From the NCBI RefSeq assembly GCF_000282575.1, contig NZ_AKJA01000160.1, forward strand, positions 1 through 49,538: a stretch of DNA of 49,538 bases, given 5' to 3'. Below are positions 15,183 to 23,266 of the stretch, piece by piece (positions within the stretch are counted from its first letter, which is position 1; each line of letters starts with the position of its first letter). The DNA comes from Herbaspirillum sp. YR522. GTDB lineage: Bacteria; Pseudomonadota; Gammaproteobacteria; Burkholderiales; Burkholderiaceae_D. The notes beneath the pieces were generated by a model, which worked only from the letters and a program-made list of their open reading frames with translations, was not told the DNA's origin and made no database searches. The translations under genes were made by a program, and so were the position numbers.

Positions 15183-17051
15183 ATGAGCAACGCAATGCCC
15201 AGCAACACGCCCGACCTGATCCTGGTCAACGGCAAGTTCCATACCGTCGACCGCCAGAACCCGGTGGCCGATGCCGTCGCCATCGGCGGCGGCAAGTTCC
15301 TCGAAGTGGGCGACGCCGCTACGGTGATGCGCCTGGCCCAGCCCTCGACGCGGGTGATCGATCTCAAGGGCCGCACCGTGGTGCCGGGCCTGAACGATTC
15401 GCACATCCACCTCATCCGTGGCGGCCTCAACTACAACCTGGAACTGCGCTGGGAAGGCGTGCCATCGCTGGCCGATGCGCTGCGCATGCTCAAGGAGCAG
15501 GCCGATCGCACGCCGCATCCGCAATGGGTGCGGGTGGTCGGCGGCTGGACCGAGTTCCAGTTCGCCGAAAAGCGCATGCCCACGCTGGAGGAACTCAACG
15601 CCGCCGCGCCCGATACGCCGGTGTTCGTGCTGCACCTGTACGACCGCGCCTTGCTCAACCGTGCCGCGCTGCAGGCAGTGGGCTATACCCGCGACACCCC
15701 CAACCCGCCCGGCGGCGAGATCGTGCGCGACGCTGCCGGCAACCCGACCGGCATGCTGATCGCCCGGCCCAACGCCATGATCCTGTATGCCACGCTGGCC
15801 AAGGGCCCCAGCCTGCCGCTGGAGTACCAGATCAATTCCACCCGCCAGTTCATGCGCGAACTCAATCGCCTGGGACTGACCAGCGCCATCGACGCCGGCG
15901 GCGGTTTCCAGAACTATCCGGACGATTACCAGATCATCAACAAGCTGGCCGCCGAGGGCCAGTTGACCATCCGCATTGCCTATAACCTGTTCACCCAGAA
16001 CAAGGGCGGCGAACTGGCCGATTTCCAGAAGTGGACCGGGATGGTCAAGCCCGGCGACGGCAGCGACTTCTTCCGGCATAACGGCGCCGGCGAGATGCTG
16101 GTGTTCTCGGCAGCCGACTTCGAGGATTTCCTCGAGCCGCGCCCCGAGCTGGCCGAAGGCATGGAAGACGAACTGGAACGGGTGGTGCGCCACCTGGTCG
16201 CCAACCGCTGGCCGTTCCGCCTGCATGCCACCTACGACGAATCGATCGGCCGCATGCTGGACGTGTTCGAAAAGGTCAATCGCGATATCCCATTCGATGG
16301 CCTGCACTGGATGTTCGACCACGCCGAGACCATCACCGAGCGCAACATCGAACGCGTGCGGGCACTGGGCGGCGGCATTGCCATCCAGCACCGCATGGCG
16401 TTCCAGGGAGAGTATTTCATCGACCGCTACGGCAGCCAGGCGGCCGAGCACACTCCGCCGATCGCCAAGATGCTGGACTTGGGTGTGCCGGTCGGCGCCG
16501 GCACCGACGCCACCCGCGTGGCCAGCTACAACCCCTGGACCGCCCTGTACTGGCTGGTGTCGGGGCGCACCGTCGGCGGCGCCAGGCTGTACGGCGCGGC
16601 GGGCCGGTTGCCGCGCCAGACCGCGCTCGAGCTGTGGACCGCCGGCAGCGCCTGGTTCTCCAGCGAGCAGGACAAGAAGGGCCGCATCAAGGTCGGCCAG
16701 CTGGCCGACCTGGCCGTGCTGTCGGCCGACTTCTTCAGCGTCCACGAAGACGACATCAAGGCCATCGAATCGGTCATGACCGTGGTCGACGGCAAGGTGG
16801 TCTATGGCGCCGCCGAGTTTTCGGCGCAGGGCCCGGGCGAGATCCCGGTGCTGCCCGACTGGTCGCCGGTGGCCAAGGTGCCGGGTCACTACCGTCCGGT
16901 GGCACAGAAGAAGACGTCGCTGCCGCATGCCTGCGCTGGTGCTTGCGGTGTCCACGCCCACGCGCACGACATGGCCCGCAAGTCCGACGTGCCGGTGTCG
17001 AACTTCGCCGGCTTCTGGGGCGCGCTCGGTTGCAGCTGCTTCGCCTTCTGA
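15183..17051 (+). CDS. YtcJ-like metal-dependent amidohydrolase with Cys/His-rich tail
   Basis: A 622-aa amidohydrolase of family 3. The N-terminal beta-sandwich (DLILVNGKFHTVD) and RTVVPGLNDSHIHLIRGG give the HxH metal ligands; FDHAETIT supplies another His and VGAGTDATRVASYNPW the catalytic Asp at the barrel end. Substrates of this group are rarely known (hydantoin-like, N-acyl or exo-amide compounds). The last 41 residues form an extension with C584, C588, H591, H593, H595, C617 and C619, a possible metal site or membrane anchor. ATG 15183 has GGAG 6 nt upstream; the frame is open from 14967 but without homology. DoxX follows after 3 nt, so the two are probably coupled. Confidence 0.88.
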   Translation: MSNAMPSNTPDLILVNGKFHTVDRQNPVADAVAIGGGKFLEVGDAATVMRLAQPSTRVIDLKGRTVVPGLNDSHIHLIRGGLNYNLELRWEGVPSLADALRMLKEQADRTPHPQWVRVVGGWTEFQFAEKRMPTLEELNAAAPDTPVFVLHLYDRALLNRAALQAVGYTRDTPNPPGGEIVRDAAGNPTGMLIARPNAMILYATLAKGPSLPLEYQINSTRQFMRELNRLGLTSAIDAGGGFQNYPDDYQIINKLAAEGQLTIRIAYNLFTQNKGGELADFQKWTGMVKPGDGSDFFRHNGAGEMLVFSAADFEDFLEPRPELAEGMEDELERVVRHLVANRWPFRLHATYDESIGRMLDVFEKVNRDIPFDGLHWMFDHAETITERNIERVRALGGGIAIQHRMAFQGEYFIDRYGSQAAEHTPPIAKMLDLGVPVGAGTDATRVASYNPWTALYWLVSGRTVGGARLYGAAGRLPRQTALELWTAGSAWFSSEQDKKGRIKVGQLADLAVLSADFFSVHEDDIKAIESVMTVVDGKVVYGAAEFSAQGPGEIPVLPDWSPVAKVPGHYRPVAQKKTSLPHACAGACGVHAHAHDMARKSDVPVSNFAGFWGALGCSCFAF

Positions 17052-17054
17052 ACC

Positions 17055-17468
17055 ATGCGCCGCCTGCCCCCCAAACGCCTGCCGACGCCGCCGCTCGATC
17101 TCGGACTGCTGTTCTTGCGCATCGCCGGCGGCTTCATGCTGTTCTACGTGCATGGCCTGCCCAAGCTCCTGCACTACGGCCATGAACTGACCGTCATCGA
17201 GGACCCGTTCGGTTTCGGGCCCGCGCTGTCGTTGTGGAGCGCCATCTTCGCCGAGGCGCTGTGCCCGCTGTTGATCGCCGCCGGCGTCTTCACGCGCCTG
17301 GCCTGCCTGCCCATCATCGGCGTGCTGGCCATCGCCATGCTGGCGGTACATCCCGACTGGAGCATCGCCGAGGGCCAGTTCGGCTGGCTCCTGCTGGTCA
17401 TCTTCACCTCGATCGCGCTGTGCGGTCCGGGCAACTGGCGCCTGGGCATTGCTCGCGAGCATGACTGA
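17055..17468 (+). CDS. DoxX-family membrane protein
   Basis: A 137-aa integral inner-membrane protein with four hydrophobic segments (about residues 14-35, 60-80, 84-100, 112-130). The family pattern is visible: LGLLFLRIAGGFMLFYVHGLPKLL at the start, then AEALCPLLIAAGVFTRLACLPII and FGWLLLVIFTSIALCGPG. DoxX proteins are associated with quinone, thiol or redox stress functions, but the role is not settled. It starts 3 nt after the amidohydrolase stop, so translation coupling is likely, and 81 nt before the alpha/beta hydrolase gene. The 81-nt gap contains a GC hairpin (around 17472-17506) without a T tract. Confidence 0.85.
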   Translation: MRRLPPKRLPTPPLDLGLLFLRIAGGFMLFYVHGLPKLLHYGHELTVIEDPFGFGPALSLWSAIFAEALCPLLIAAGVFTRLACLPIIGVLAIAMLAVHPDWSIAEGQFGWLLLVIFTSIALCGPGNWRLGIAREHD

Positions 17469-17549
17469 CATCGCCCGGCTGGCGCCATCGGCGGCGCCGG
17501 CCAGCGGTAATTTCCCTTCCCCACCATCTGTCACCACCAAGGAGCAAGC

Positions 17550-18371
17550 ATGAGCACCATCACCACCCGCGACGGTACCGAAATCTATTACAAGGACTGG
17601 GGCAGCGGCCAACCGGTCGTGTTCAGCCACGGCTGGCCGCTGGACGGCGACATGTGGGAATACCAGATGAACTTCCTGGCCGAGCACGGCTACCGGGTGA
17701 TTGCCTATGATCGCCGCGGCTTCGGGCGTTCCAGCCAGCCATGGAGCGGCTACGACTACGACACCTTCGCCGACGACCTGGCCCTGCTGCTCGACACGCT
17801 CGACCTGAACGACGTGGTGCTTGCCGGCTTCTCGATGGGCGGCGGAGACGTGGCGCGCTACATCGGTCGCCATGGCACCAAGCGCCTTTCCAAGGCGGTG
17901 CTGATCGGCGCGGTGACCCCGATCTTCGGCAAGGTCGCGGATTATCCGCAGGGCGTCGACAAGTCGGTGTTCGATGGCATCCTGGCGGGTTTGCGCAACG
18001 ATCGCGCAGAATTCCTGAACGGCTTCGCTACCGTCTTCTTCGGCACCAACCGCCCCGGCCACAAGGTCACCCCAGGGATCCTGGCGCAGACCTTCAATAT
18101 CGCCATGCTGGCCTCGCTCAAGGGCACGCTCGACTGCGTCATCGCGTTTTCCGGCACCGACTTCCGCGACGACCTCAAGAAGTTCGACCTGCCGACACTG
18201 GTGATCCACGGCGACGACGACCAGGTGGTGCCGTTCGAGACCACCGGCAAGCTATCGGCGCAACTGGCCCCCGATGCCCGCCTGAAGGTCTATGGCGGTG
18301 CGCCGCACGCATTGTGCTTCACCCACAAGGAGCTGCTCAACGAAGACCTGCTGGCCTTCATCAAGGGATAA
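17550..18371 (+). CDS. Alpha/beta hydrolase (non-heme chloroperoxidase/arylesterase type)
   Basis: A 273-aa serine hydrolase. Nucleophile elbow GFSMGG with S95, acid D224 in [10 protein letters not shown] and H253 in GGAPHAL form the triad; the oxyanion region is SHGWPLDG. Length and motifs match the cofactor-free haloperoxidase/esterase group, which has perhydrolase side activity; the physiological substrate is generally an ester or lactone. An AAGGAG ribosome binding site precedes ATG 17550. It lies in a four-gene plus-strand run (amidohydrolase, DoxX, this gene, Dps), which suggests a stress-related or xenobiotic-ester role (inference). The Dps gene follows after 4 nt. Confidence 0.9.
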   Translation: MSTITTRDGTEIYYKDWGSGQPVVFSHGWPLDGDMWEYQMNFLAEHGYRVIAYDRRGFGRSSQPWSGYDYDTFADDLALLLDTLDLNDVVLAGFSMGGGDVARYIGRHGTKRLSKAVLIGAVTPIFGKVADYPQGVDKSVFDGILAGLRNDRAEFLNGFATVFFGTNRPGHKVTPGILAQTFNIAMLASLKGTLDCVIAFSGTDFRDDLKKFDLPTLVIHGDDDQVVPFETTGKLSAQLAPDARLKVYGGAPHALCFTHKELLNEDLLAFIKG

Positions 18372-18375
18372 GCGA

Positions 18376-18903
18376 ATGGATGCCACCAAACGGCAGGATC
18401 TGCAACAGCGCCGCATGGCGGCGCTCAACACGCCCAGCCTGCTGGGCGCCGAGGCCAGCGGCGACATCAGCGGCGGCCTCAATGCGCTGCTGGCGGATGT
18501 CTTCGCCTTGTACCTCAAGACCAAGAACTTCCACTGGCACATGTCGGGTCCGCACTTTCGCGACTACCACCTGCTGCTGGACGACCAGTCGCAGCAGATC
18601 ATCGCCATCACCGATGCGGTGGCCGAGCGGGTGCGCAAGATCGGCGGCGCCACCCTGCGCTCGAGCGGCCACATCGGCCGCCTGCAACGGTTGGCCGATA
18701 ACGACAGCGACTTCGTGACGCCGTCCGATATGCTGGCCGAGCTGCGCGAGGACAACCTGCGGCTGGTGGGATTCATGCTGGCGACCCATGCGTTGTGCGG
18801 CGAGCATGGCGACGTGGCTACCGCCAGCCTGCTGGAAAACTGGATCGACGAGGCCGAGCAGCGCGCGTGGTTCCTGTTCGAGTCGGGTCGTACCGGCGGC
18901 TGA
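18376..18903 (+). CDS. Dps/ferritin-like DNA-protection protein
   Basis: A 175-aa Dps-family protein that forms dodecamers, oxidises Fe(II) with peroxide and protects DNA. The inter-subunit ferroxidase site is visible: KTKNFHWHMSGPHFRDYHLLLDDQ with His, Asp and the following Asp/Glu residues. The N-terminal lysine-poor extension and C-terminal helix (SLLENWIDEAEQRAWFLFES) complete the four-helix bundle. ATG 18376 is 4 nt after the hydrolase stop; the longer open frame to 18292 is internal to that gene. It is the last gene of the operon, ended by the terminator at 18914-18950. The link with esterase and DoxX points to oxidative stress defence. Confidence 0.93.
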   Translation: MDATKRQDLQQRRMAALNTPSLLGAEASGDISGGLNALLADVFALYLKTKNFHWHMSGPHFRDYHLLLDDQSQQIIAITDAVAERVRKIGGATLRSSGHIGRLQRLADNDSDFVTPSDMLAELREDNLRLVGFMLATHALCGEHGDVATASLLENWIDEAEQRAWFLFESGRTGG

Positions 18904-18913
18904 TGACTGCCGC

Positions 18914-18950
18914 AAGCCGATACCCCGGCGACCCCGGGGTATCGGCTTTT
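18914..18950. terminator. Intrinsic terminator between dps and the convergent gene
   Basis: A 13-bp perfect stem (GCCGATACCCCGG 18916-18928, CCGGGGTATCGGC 18934-18946) with a 5-nt loop is followed by TTTT and preceded by AA. It ends dps on the plus strand. On the minus strand only two T follow the stem, so it may weakly terminate the 132-aa gene too. Confidence 0.85.
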
Positions 18951-18966
18951 CCGGCACCGGTCGGGT

Positions 18967-19365
18967 TCAGCCCTGGGCCGGCAGGCGACCCAGTGCCAGG
19001 CGCAATGCCCCGTGCTGGATGGTCAGCTCGGGCGAGCTGTGCAATGCGGCCAGGTATTTTTCGCGAAACTGCGCGGAGCTGGGCTCGGCCGGGCCGATCA
19101 GGCGCTCCAGTACCTGGCGCATCGCCCCCAATTGCGCCGCTTGCAGCGGCGCCTCCTCATCCAGTCGCTGGTCGACCTCGACCATGAACTCGGACAGCAT
19201 GCGCAGCCAGGCGAAGTCGGGATGGTTGGTGACCATCTGCAGGCGGTCGAAGGCGGTGCCGGCGGCGCCCGACAGGGTCGACTGGCACTCCAGCAACAGC
19301 TTGTGCGACTTGCGCATTTCCGAGGCCAGCTGACGCAGCGCGCTGCGATTGTCGTTGTCGTTCAT
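18967..19365 (-). CDS. Unknown helical protein, 132 aa, downstream of a FixJ-type regulator
   Basis: A soluble, mostly helical 132-aa protein without signal peptide. No family is recognised. Regions ALRQLASEMRKSHKLLLECQ and MLSEFMVEVDQRLDEE look like amphipathic helices that could make a coiled-coil or four-helix bundle. The start ATG 19365 lies 3 nt after the stop of the response-regulator gene and both are on the minus strand, so they are translationally linked. It could be a partner of the regulator, such as a phosphotransfer-like or anti-regulator protein, but no His phosphotransfer motif is evident (only three His: two in the first half and one near the end, none in a typical context). 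Confidence 0.7.
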   Translation of the reverse strand: MNDNDNRSALRQLASEMRKSHKLLLECQSTLSGAAGTAFDRLQMVTNHPDFAWLRMLSEFMVEVDQRLDEEAPLQAAQLGAMRQVLERLIGPAEPSSAQFREKYLAALHSSPELTIQHGALRLALGRLPAQG

Positions 19366-19368
19366 CTC

Positions 19369-20010
19369 TTATCTTTCGTGGCTCTGGCGATCCTGGCGGC
19401 GCACGCCGGCGATCTGCAATCGCTCCGCGGTACGCACCAGGTCGGCCAGGGTTCGGGTCTGCATCTTGTCCATCACGCGTCGCTTGTGGACCTTGACGGT
19501 GATCTCGCTGATGCCCATCTGGGTCGCGATCTGCTTGTTGAGCAGGCCGCTGATGGCCAGCTCCAGTACTTCGCGTTCACGCGGGGTCAGGGTATCAAGG
19601 CGTAGTGTACTGGCAGTTTTCTCGGTACGTTGCCCGAGCTGCCGACCGGCGATCAGCATGCCTTGGGTGACCGATGCCAGCAAGGTCTCGGCGTGGATCG
19701 GCTTGGTCAGGAACTCATGGGCGCCGGCGCGCATGGCCTGCACCGTGATGGCAATGGTGCCGTAGCCCGAGATGAAGATCACCGGAATGGCCGCACCCCG
19801 TCGTTCCAGCTGCCTGACCACTTCCAATCCGTCGGAGCCAGGCATCTGCATGTCGAGGATCAGGCAGCACGGCACCGCAGGCAAAGGATGCGCCAGGAAC
19901 TCGGCGGCCGAGGCGAAACCCTGCGCGGTATGGCCCGCCGACGCCAGCAGGCGCAGCACCGATTGGCGAACCATGTCGTCATCGTCGACGACAAATACTA
20001 TGTTTTCCAT
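19369..20010 (-). CDS. FixJ/NarL-type response regulator
   Basis: A 213-aa regulator with an N-terminal receiver (FVVDDDDMV acidic pocket, Asp in CLILDMQMPGSDG, Ser in VIFISGYGT, Lys in EFLTKPIH) and a C-terminal LuxR-type helix-turn-helix: LTPREREVLELAISGLLNKQIATQMGISEITVKVHK-type sequence. This matches the FixJ/TtrR/StyR group. I chose ATG 20010 (MENIVFVV) because GGAG lies 9 nt upstream and the homology begins there; an ATG at 20028 is possible. Its cognate kinase is not adjacent; the orphan-like pair at 12052-13670 is a candidate. The 132-aa helical protein follows after 3 nt. Confidence 0.9.
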   Translation of the reverse strand: MENIVFVVDDDDMVRQSVLRLLASAGHTAQGFASAAEFLAHPLPAVPCCLILDMQMPGSDGLEVVRQLERRGAAIPVIFISGYGTIAITVQAMRAGAHEFLTKPIHAETLLASVTQGMLIAGRQLGQRTEKTASTLRLDTLTPREREVLELAISGLLNKQIATQMGISEITVKVHKRRVMDKMQTRTLADLVRTAERLQIAGVRRQDRQSHER

Positions 20011-20321
20011 GTCAGCGGGCTCCGTCATGCGTTCGTGAAACGGCACCACGCATGGCCTCGGCGCCACGAGGCGCAAGCGCTCCTTGCCATGCTCGGCGGT
20101 CGGTCACATGATCTGCATTCGCGCCGCGTTTGGATTGTATGAACATGCCGTTTTTTGTACAAAACGCGCTCGTCTTCCGTTTGCAAGGATTGCCTGGCAG
20201 GCAATGAAAAGGCCCCGACTATCCCCATGGATAATTTCGCGCTGCCCGGCGCGGTGCTATGTTGGCGCCATTCCTGCGCCAGGCCCCTGCTTGCGCGCTC
20301 CACGATCCCCAGGAGAGCTTG
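20011..20321. promoter_or_regulatory. Divergent promoter region with a TTTTGTACAAAA palindrome
   Basis: This 311-bp region separates the divergent response regulator and YoaK genes and contains no supported gene. A perfect 12-bp palindrome TTTTGTACAAAA lies at 20153-20164, flanked by CG on both sides, and a short stem ATTGCCT-GGC-AGGCAAT follows near 20190-20205. The first could be an operator; no regulator can be assigned. Confidence 0.45.
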
Positions 20322-21020
20322 ATGACAGCCGCACAACACAACCGCAACCAGGCCGCCAGCCTGGCCTTTCTCGCCGGCTACGTCGACACGCTGGGCTTCA
20401 TCGCCCTGTTCGGCCTGTTTACCGCCCACGTCACCGGTAACTTCATCCTGATCGGGGCAGCCCTGGCCGACAGTTCGCAGATGTCCATCCTGTTGAAATT
20501 CCTGGCCTTTCCCGCGTTCGTCATCGGCGTGGCTGGCGCGCGCCTGTTCATCGTTGCCATCCAGAAGCGCAATGGCGCCGCCTTGCCCTGGACCATGTCG
20601 CTGCAACTGGTGCTGCTGGTCGGTTTCATGGCATGCGGCATCATCGCCAGCCCGGTGCAGTCGCCCACATCCGGATGGGGCATCGGCGCCGGCCTGCTGG
20701 GCACCGTAGCCATGGGCGTGCATAGCGCCATCAGTCGCCTGCTGCTGTCGCATCTGGCGCCAACCTCGCTGATGACCGGCAACGTCACCCAGGTAGTGAT
20801 CGACACGGTCGACGTGCTGCGCGGCGGCGCCGATGGCGCCACCACCGAGCGCTGCATGAAGTTCCTGTGGCCGGTGCTGTCGTTCGGCGCGGGCGCCATC
20901 GCCGCTGCGTTCGGCTACCACGCATTCGGGTTCGTGGCACTGTTGCTGCCGATCGCGATCCTGGCGGTGATGGTGGCGGGTGAGTCGGCGCGCGCCCGGG
21001 ATGGCGTGGTCGCATCGTGA
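20322..21020 (+). CDS. YoaK/DUF1275-family membrane protein
   Basis: A 232-aa integral membrane protein with six hydrophobic helices. It shows the family pattern of AGYVDTLGFIALFGLFTAHVTGNF near the N-terminus and GVHSAISRLLLSHLAPTSLMTGNVTQ in the second half; the repeated TGN motifs are diagnostic. YoaK proteins have no settled function and are sometimes annotated as transporters. ATG 20322 follows AGGAG by 7 nt; the upstream open frame is noncoding. The stop overlaps the GTG start of the TMEM175-like gene by 4 bp, so the two are translated together. Confidence 0.88.
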   Translation: MTAAQHNRNQAASLAFLAGYVDTLGFIALFGLFTAHVTGNFILIGAALADSSQMSILLKFLAFPAFVIGVAGARLFIVAIQKRNGAALPWTMSLQLVLLVGFMACGIIASPVQSPTSGWGIGAGLLGTVAMGVHSAISRLLLSHLAPTSLMTGNVTQVVIDTVDVLRGGADGATTERCMKFLWPVLSFGAGAIAAAFGYHAFGFVALLLPIAILAVMVAGESARARDGVVAS

Positions 21021-21595
21021 ACAAGTCACGGCTGGAGGCCTTCAGCGACGGCGTCATGTCGATCGCCCTGACCATCATGGTGCTGGGACTGCAGACACCC
21101 CACAGCGCCAGCGCGGCAGAACTGCTGCCGCTGCTGCCACGGCTGCTGAGCTACGTGCTCAGCTTCGTCTATGTCGGTATTTACTGGGTCAACCATCATC
21201 ACCTCCTGCAACTGGCCAACCAGGTCGACCGCCGCGTGCTGTGGGCCAACCTGCATCTGCTGTTCTGGGTATCGCTGATTCCGTTCGTCACCGACTGGAT
21301 CGCCGGCCATCATCGCCACACCGCACCGGTGGCCAGCTACGGCGTGGTGTTGATGATGTGCTCGATCTCGTTCCTGGTACTCAAGCGCGCCCTGCGTGCC
21401 ACCGAGGCGGCGCATCCGGCGCTGGCGGCGGTGCTGGGTAACGGCCGCAAGAACGCCTGCTCGATCCTGCTCTATGCACTGGCCATCCTGCTGGCGCCCT
21501 GGCTGCCGCTGTGGTCTTCGGCCATCTACGTGGCGCTGGCGCTGCTGTGGCTGCTGCCCGACCACCGCTTCGACCGTAGCGGTACGGCAGCCTGA
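21017..21595 (+). CDS. TMEM175/DUF1211-type cation channel-like protein
   Basis: A 192-aa membrane protein with about six hydrophobic segments. The diagnostic first-helix motif is visible: RLEAFSDGVMSIALTIMVL, which lines the pore in bacterial TMEM175 potassium channels (the FSD motif). A second helix pair (YVLSFVYVGIYWVNHHHLL) carries the typical W-N-H-H pattern. It starts with GTG 21017, overlapping the YoaK stop (GTGA), and terminates 5 bp before the broken SDR gene. Potassium selectivity is known for the family; here it is inferred. There is no visible separate promoter. Confidence 0.87.
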   Translation: MNKSRLEAFSDGVMSIALTIMVLGLQTPHSASAAELLPLLPRLLSYVLSFVYVGIYWVNHHHLLQLANQVDRRVLWANLHLLFWVSLIPFVTDWIAGHHRHTAPVASYGVVLMMCSISFLVLKRALRATEAAHPALAAVLGNGRKNACSILLYALAILLAPWLPLWSSAIYVALALLWLLPDHRFDRSGTAA

Positions 21596-21600
21596 CTGCG

Positions 21601-21777
21601 TCAGCCGACTGCTTCCTGCCAGCATGGCCATCGTCCTTGTTGACCAGCGCTTCGATTTCGCCACCCATGGCCTCGATCGCGCACGATGCCGGCCACGGCG
21701 TGGCCGCGTTCGAGCAGTTCGGCGGTGAGCGCGATACCGAAGCCGTCGGCGGCATTGTTGATCAGCCAGGTTCCCAT
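21601..21777 (-). pseudogene. Remnant of a short-chain dehydrogenase/reductase
   Basis: On the minus strand an ATG at 21777 opens MGTWLINNAADGFGIALTAELLERGHAVAGIVRD, which is the Rossmann N-terminus of an SDR (normally TGASSGFG). After about 34 residues the frame is lost; a second frame continues with AMGGEIEALVNKDDGHAG, equivalent to the later NNAG region of SDRs. So an internal deletion and frameshift destroyed the gene, and the remaining two thirds are missing. The dinucleotide-binding Gly motif is also eroded. No function expected. Confidence 0.75.
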
Positions 21778-21933
21778 TTCTTGTTTCCCTCGCGGTGTCA
21801 TGATTGAAAGCGATTGTGCTCGCGCCGTGCCCGCCGCGCATCTATACCAAGGTATAGGACAGCCTGTCTCGACGTCGCAGTTTGCCGTGTCGGGACCGGC
21901 TCAGATGCCTCCCTTGGCAATCCTCTGGCGCGC

Positions 21934-22356
21934 AAAATCCCACTGGAAATTACCGAAGGCGCCGTGATGGAGCGTACCGAGGCCGCCATTGCCCAGCTGC
22001 GCCACTTGCGCGCGCTGGGCCTGAAGCTGTCGATCGACGATTTCGGCACCGGCTATTCGAGCCTGGCCTACCTGAAGCGCTTTGCGATCGACAAGCTCAA
22101 GATCGACCAATCCTTCGTGCGCCAGTTGAAGCCGGACTCGCAGGACGCCGCCATCGTGCAGGCCATCATCGGCCTGGGCCACACCCTGGGCATCGATGTC
22201 ATCGCCGAAGGGGTGGAAACCGTCGACCAGCGCGAATGGTTGCGTCGCCTGGATTGCGACGAGATCCAGGGCTATTACTACAGCCGTCCGTTGCCGGCGG
22301 ACAATGTGCTGGGGTTTGTCAGGCGCCAGTGCGTGCAATTGCAGCAGGTGGCGTGA
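21934..22356 (+). pseudogene. C-terminal fragment of an EAL-domain (c-di-GMP phosphodiesterase) gene
   Basis: About 140 codons encode the second half of an EAL domain: PLEITEGAVME, SIDDFGTGYSSLAYLKRF, LKIDQSFV, AIIGLGHTLGIDVIAEGVET, and CDEIQGYYYSRPLP. The signature EAL motif itself, the first metal ligand and all of the N-terminal half are absent; the sequence before 21934 is unrelated. The frame is open from 21814 but without homology. This is a truncated relic, although residual translation from ATG 21967 cannot be excluded. It abuts the SDR relic, marking a local deletion hot spot. Confidence 0.8.
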
Positions 22357-22362
22357 GGCGAC

Positions 22363-22710
22363 TCATCGGGTGTCGCCGGGCGCCGCGAGCAAGCGCCGGA
22401 TGGCGGGCCTGAGCATCAGGCCGTAGAACCAGGTCATCAGCAGCGAAGTCAGCAGCGAGCACAGCAGCGCCAGCAGGCCCGAGAGCAGGATGCGATAGTC
22501 GGATGCCAGCAGGTTCGACCAGGCAAAGGCCGAGACCAGGACCACCGGCGGGATCATCATCGCGATGCCGAAACACCAGCCCGCGTACCGCCTGATCATT
22601 GGCTGCGAGCGCTGCCTTGCGGCCTCGATCAGGTCGCGTGCGGCAGCTGCCTTCAAGCCCCGCATCTCGGGGACCAGCCAGTGCAGCACGAAGAGAAAGT
22701 GGATGCGCAT
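22363..22710 (-). CDS. Small membrane protein, 115 aa, unknown function
   Basis: A 115-aa protein with two clear hydrophobic segments (about residues 46-66 and 76-100: FGIAMMIPPVVLVSAFAW and ILLSGLLALLCSLLTSLLM) and an N-terminal amphipathic helix (LKAAAARDLIEAARQR). The start ATG 22710 has AGGAG 7 nt upstream, which decides against the longer open frame to 22899. No family is recognised. It is convergent with the EAL relic, 6 bp away, and its promoter must lie in the 556-bp gap before the aldehyde oxidoreductase operon. Confidence 0.72.
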   Translation of the reverse strand: MRIHFLFVLHWLVPEMRGLKAAAARDLIEAARQRSQPMIRRYAGWCFGIAMMIPPVVLVSAFAWSNLLASDYRILLSGLLALLCSLLTSLLMTWFYGLMLRPAIRRLLAAPGDTR

Positions 22711-23266
22711 CGGATACTCCTGCAAAACCAAGCCCGTGGGGTGGGGGATCGACTCGGCCGGCGCCGCCCTGGCGGGGCGCGCAGATTGGCCAGGCCGAAT
22801 ACTAAGACCCGGGCGGCCCGGCTGGTATCGAATCCGTTTGAGATTGTCGGTGGGGTGACAGCTGCCGCGGCCCCTGCGCGAAGAGTCGAACGCGCACAAA
22901 GCGCGTCATTGCGGTGCAGCCGCCGATTGATTACCCCAGCTAATAACAGCATGCGGTATCAACCGACTAATCAACGACTCACGCCGGCGGTATAGTTACC
23001 CCGTCCGGCCCCGGTTACATCCCCGTGTCAAGCACCATGCAAGAAGCGGGGAACGCGCCGGGGCCTGCGCCACTCCATGCCCTTGTGGCATGCAGTTTTC
23101 AATGCGGCGCGGTCAGGCATTGTCTGTCAGCGTGCGCCGCATGCCGCACCGAAGGTCCGAATTTCGCCCGCCACGCCAGTCACGGTGGCCGTACTCAGCC
23201 AGTTAAAACGTTGCCGCCGGAGCAATCCGGTGGCTGCCGAACCCAACCAGCCCCAGGATGCGAAAC
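22711..23266. other. Gene-free gap before the paoABCD-like operon
   Basis: I see no supported coding region in these 556 bp; reading frames crossing it lack ribosome binding sites and homology. It should contain the promoter of the small membrane gene (minus strand) and of the aldehyde oxidoreductase operon (plus strand). A TTGATTACCCC / ATCAACCGACTAATCAAC stretch at about 22922-22975 is AT-richer than its surroundings and is the best place to look for promoters. No terminator or RNA gene is seen. Confidence 0.6.

Noticed and set aside
17472-17506. GC-rich hairpin after DoxX as a terminator
   Set aside because: The stem is good (with one G-T pair) but no T run follows, and the alpha/beta hydrolase gene continues the operon direction after a short gap.
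15102-18209. Open frame of 1035 codons on the minus strand across the amidohydrolase-hydrolase genes
   Set aside because: It is a shadow frame in high-GC DNA: composition is His/Gln/Gly/Ala biased, no domain is recognisable, and real genes are clear on the plus strand.
22820-22860. TATCGAATCC-like string that might be a tRNA T-arm
   Set aside because: No acceptor stem, anticodon arm or CCA end could be built around it.
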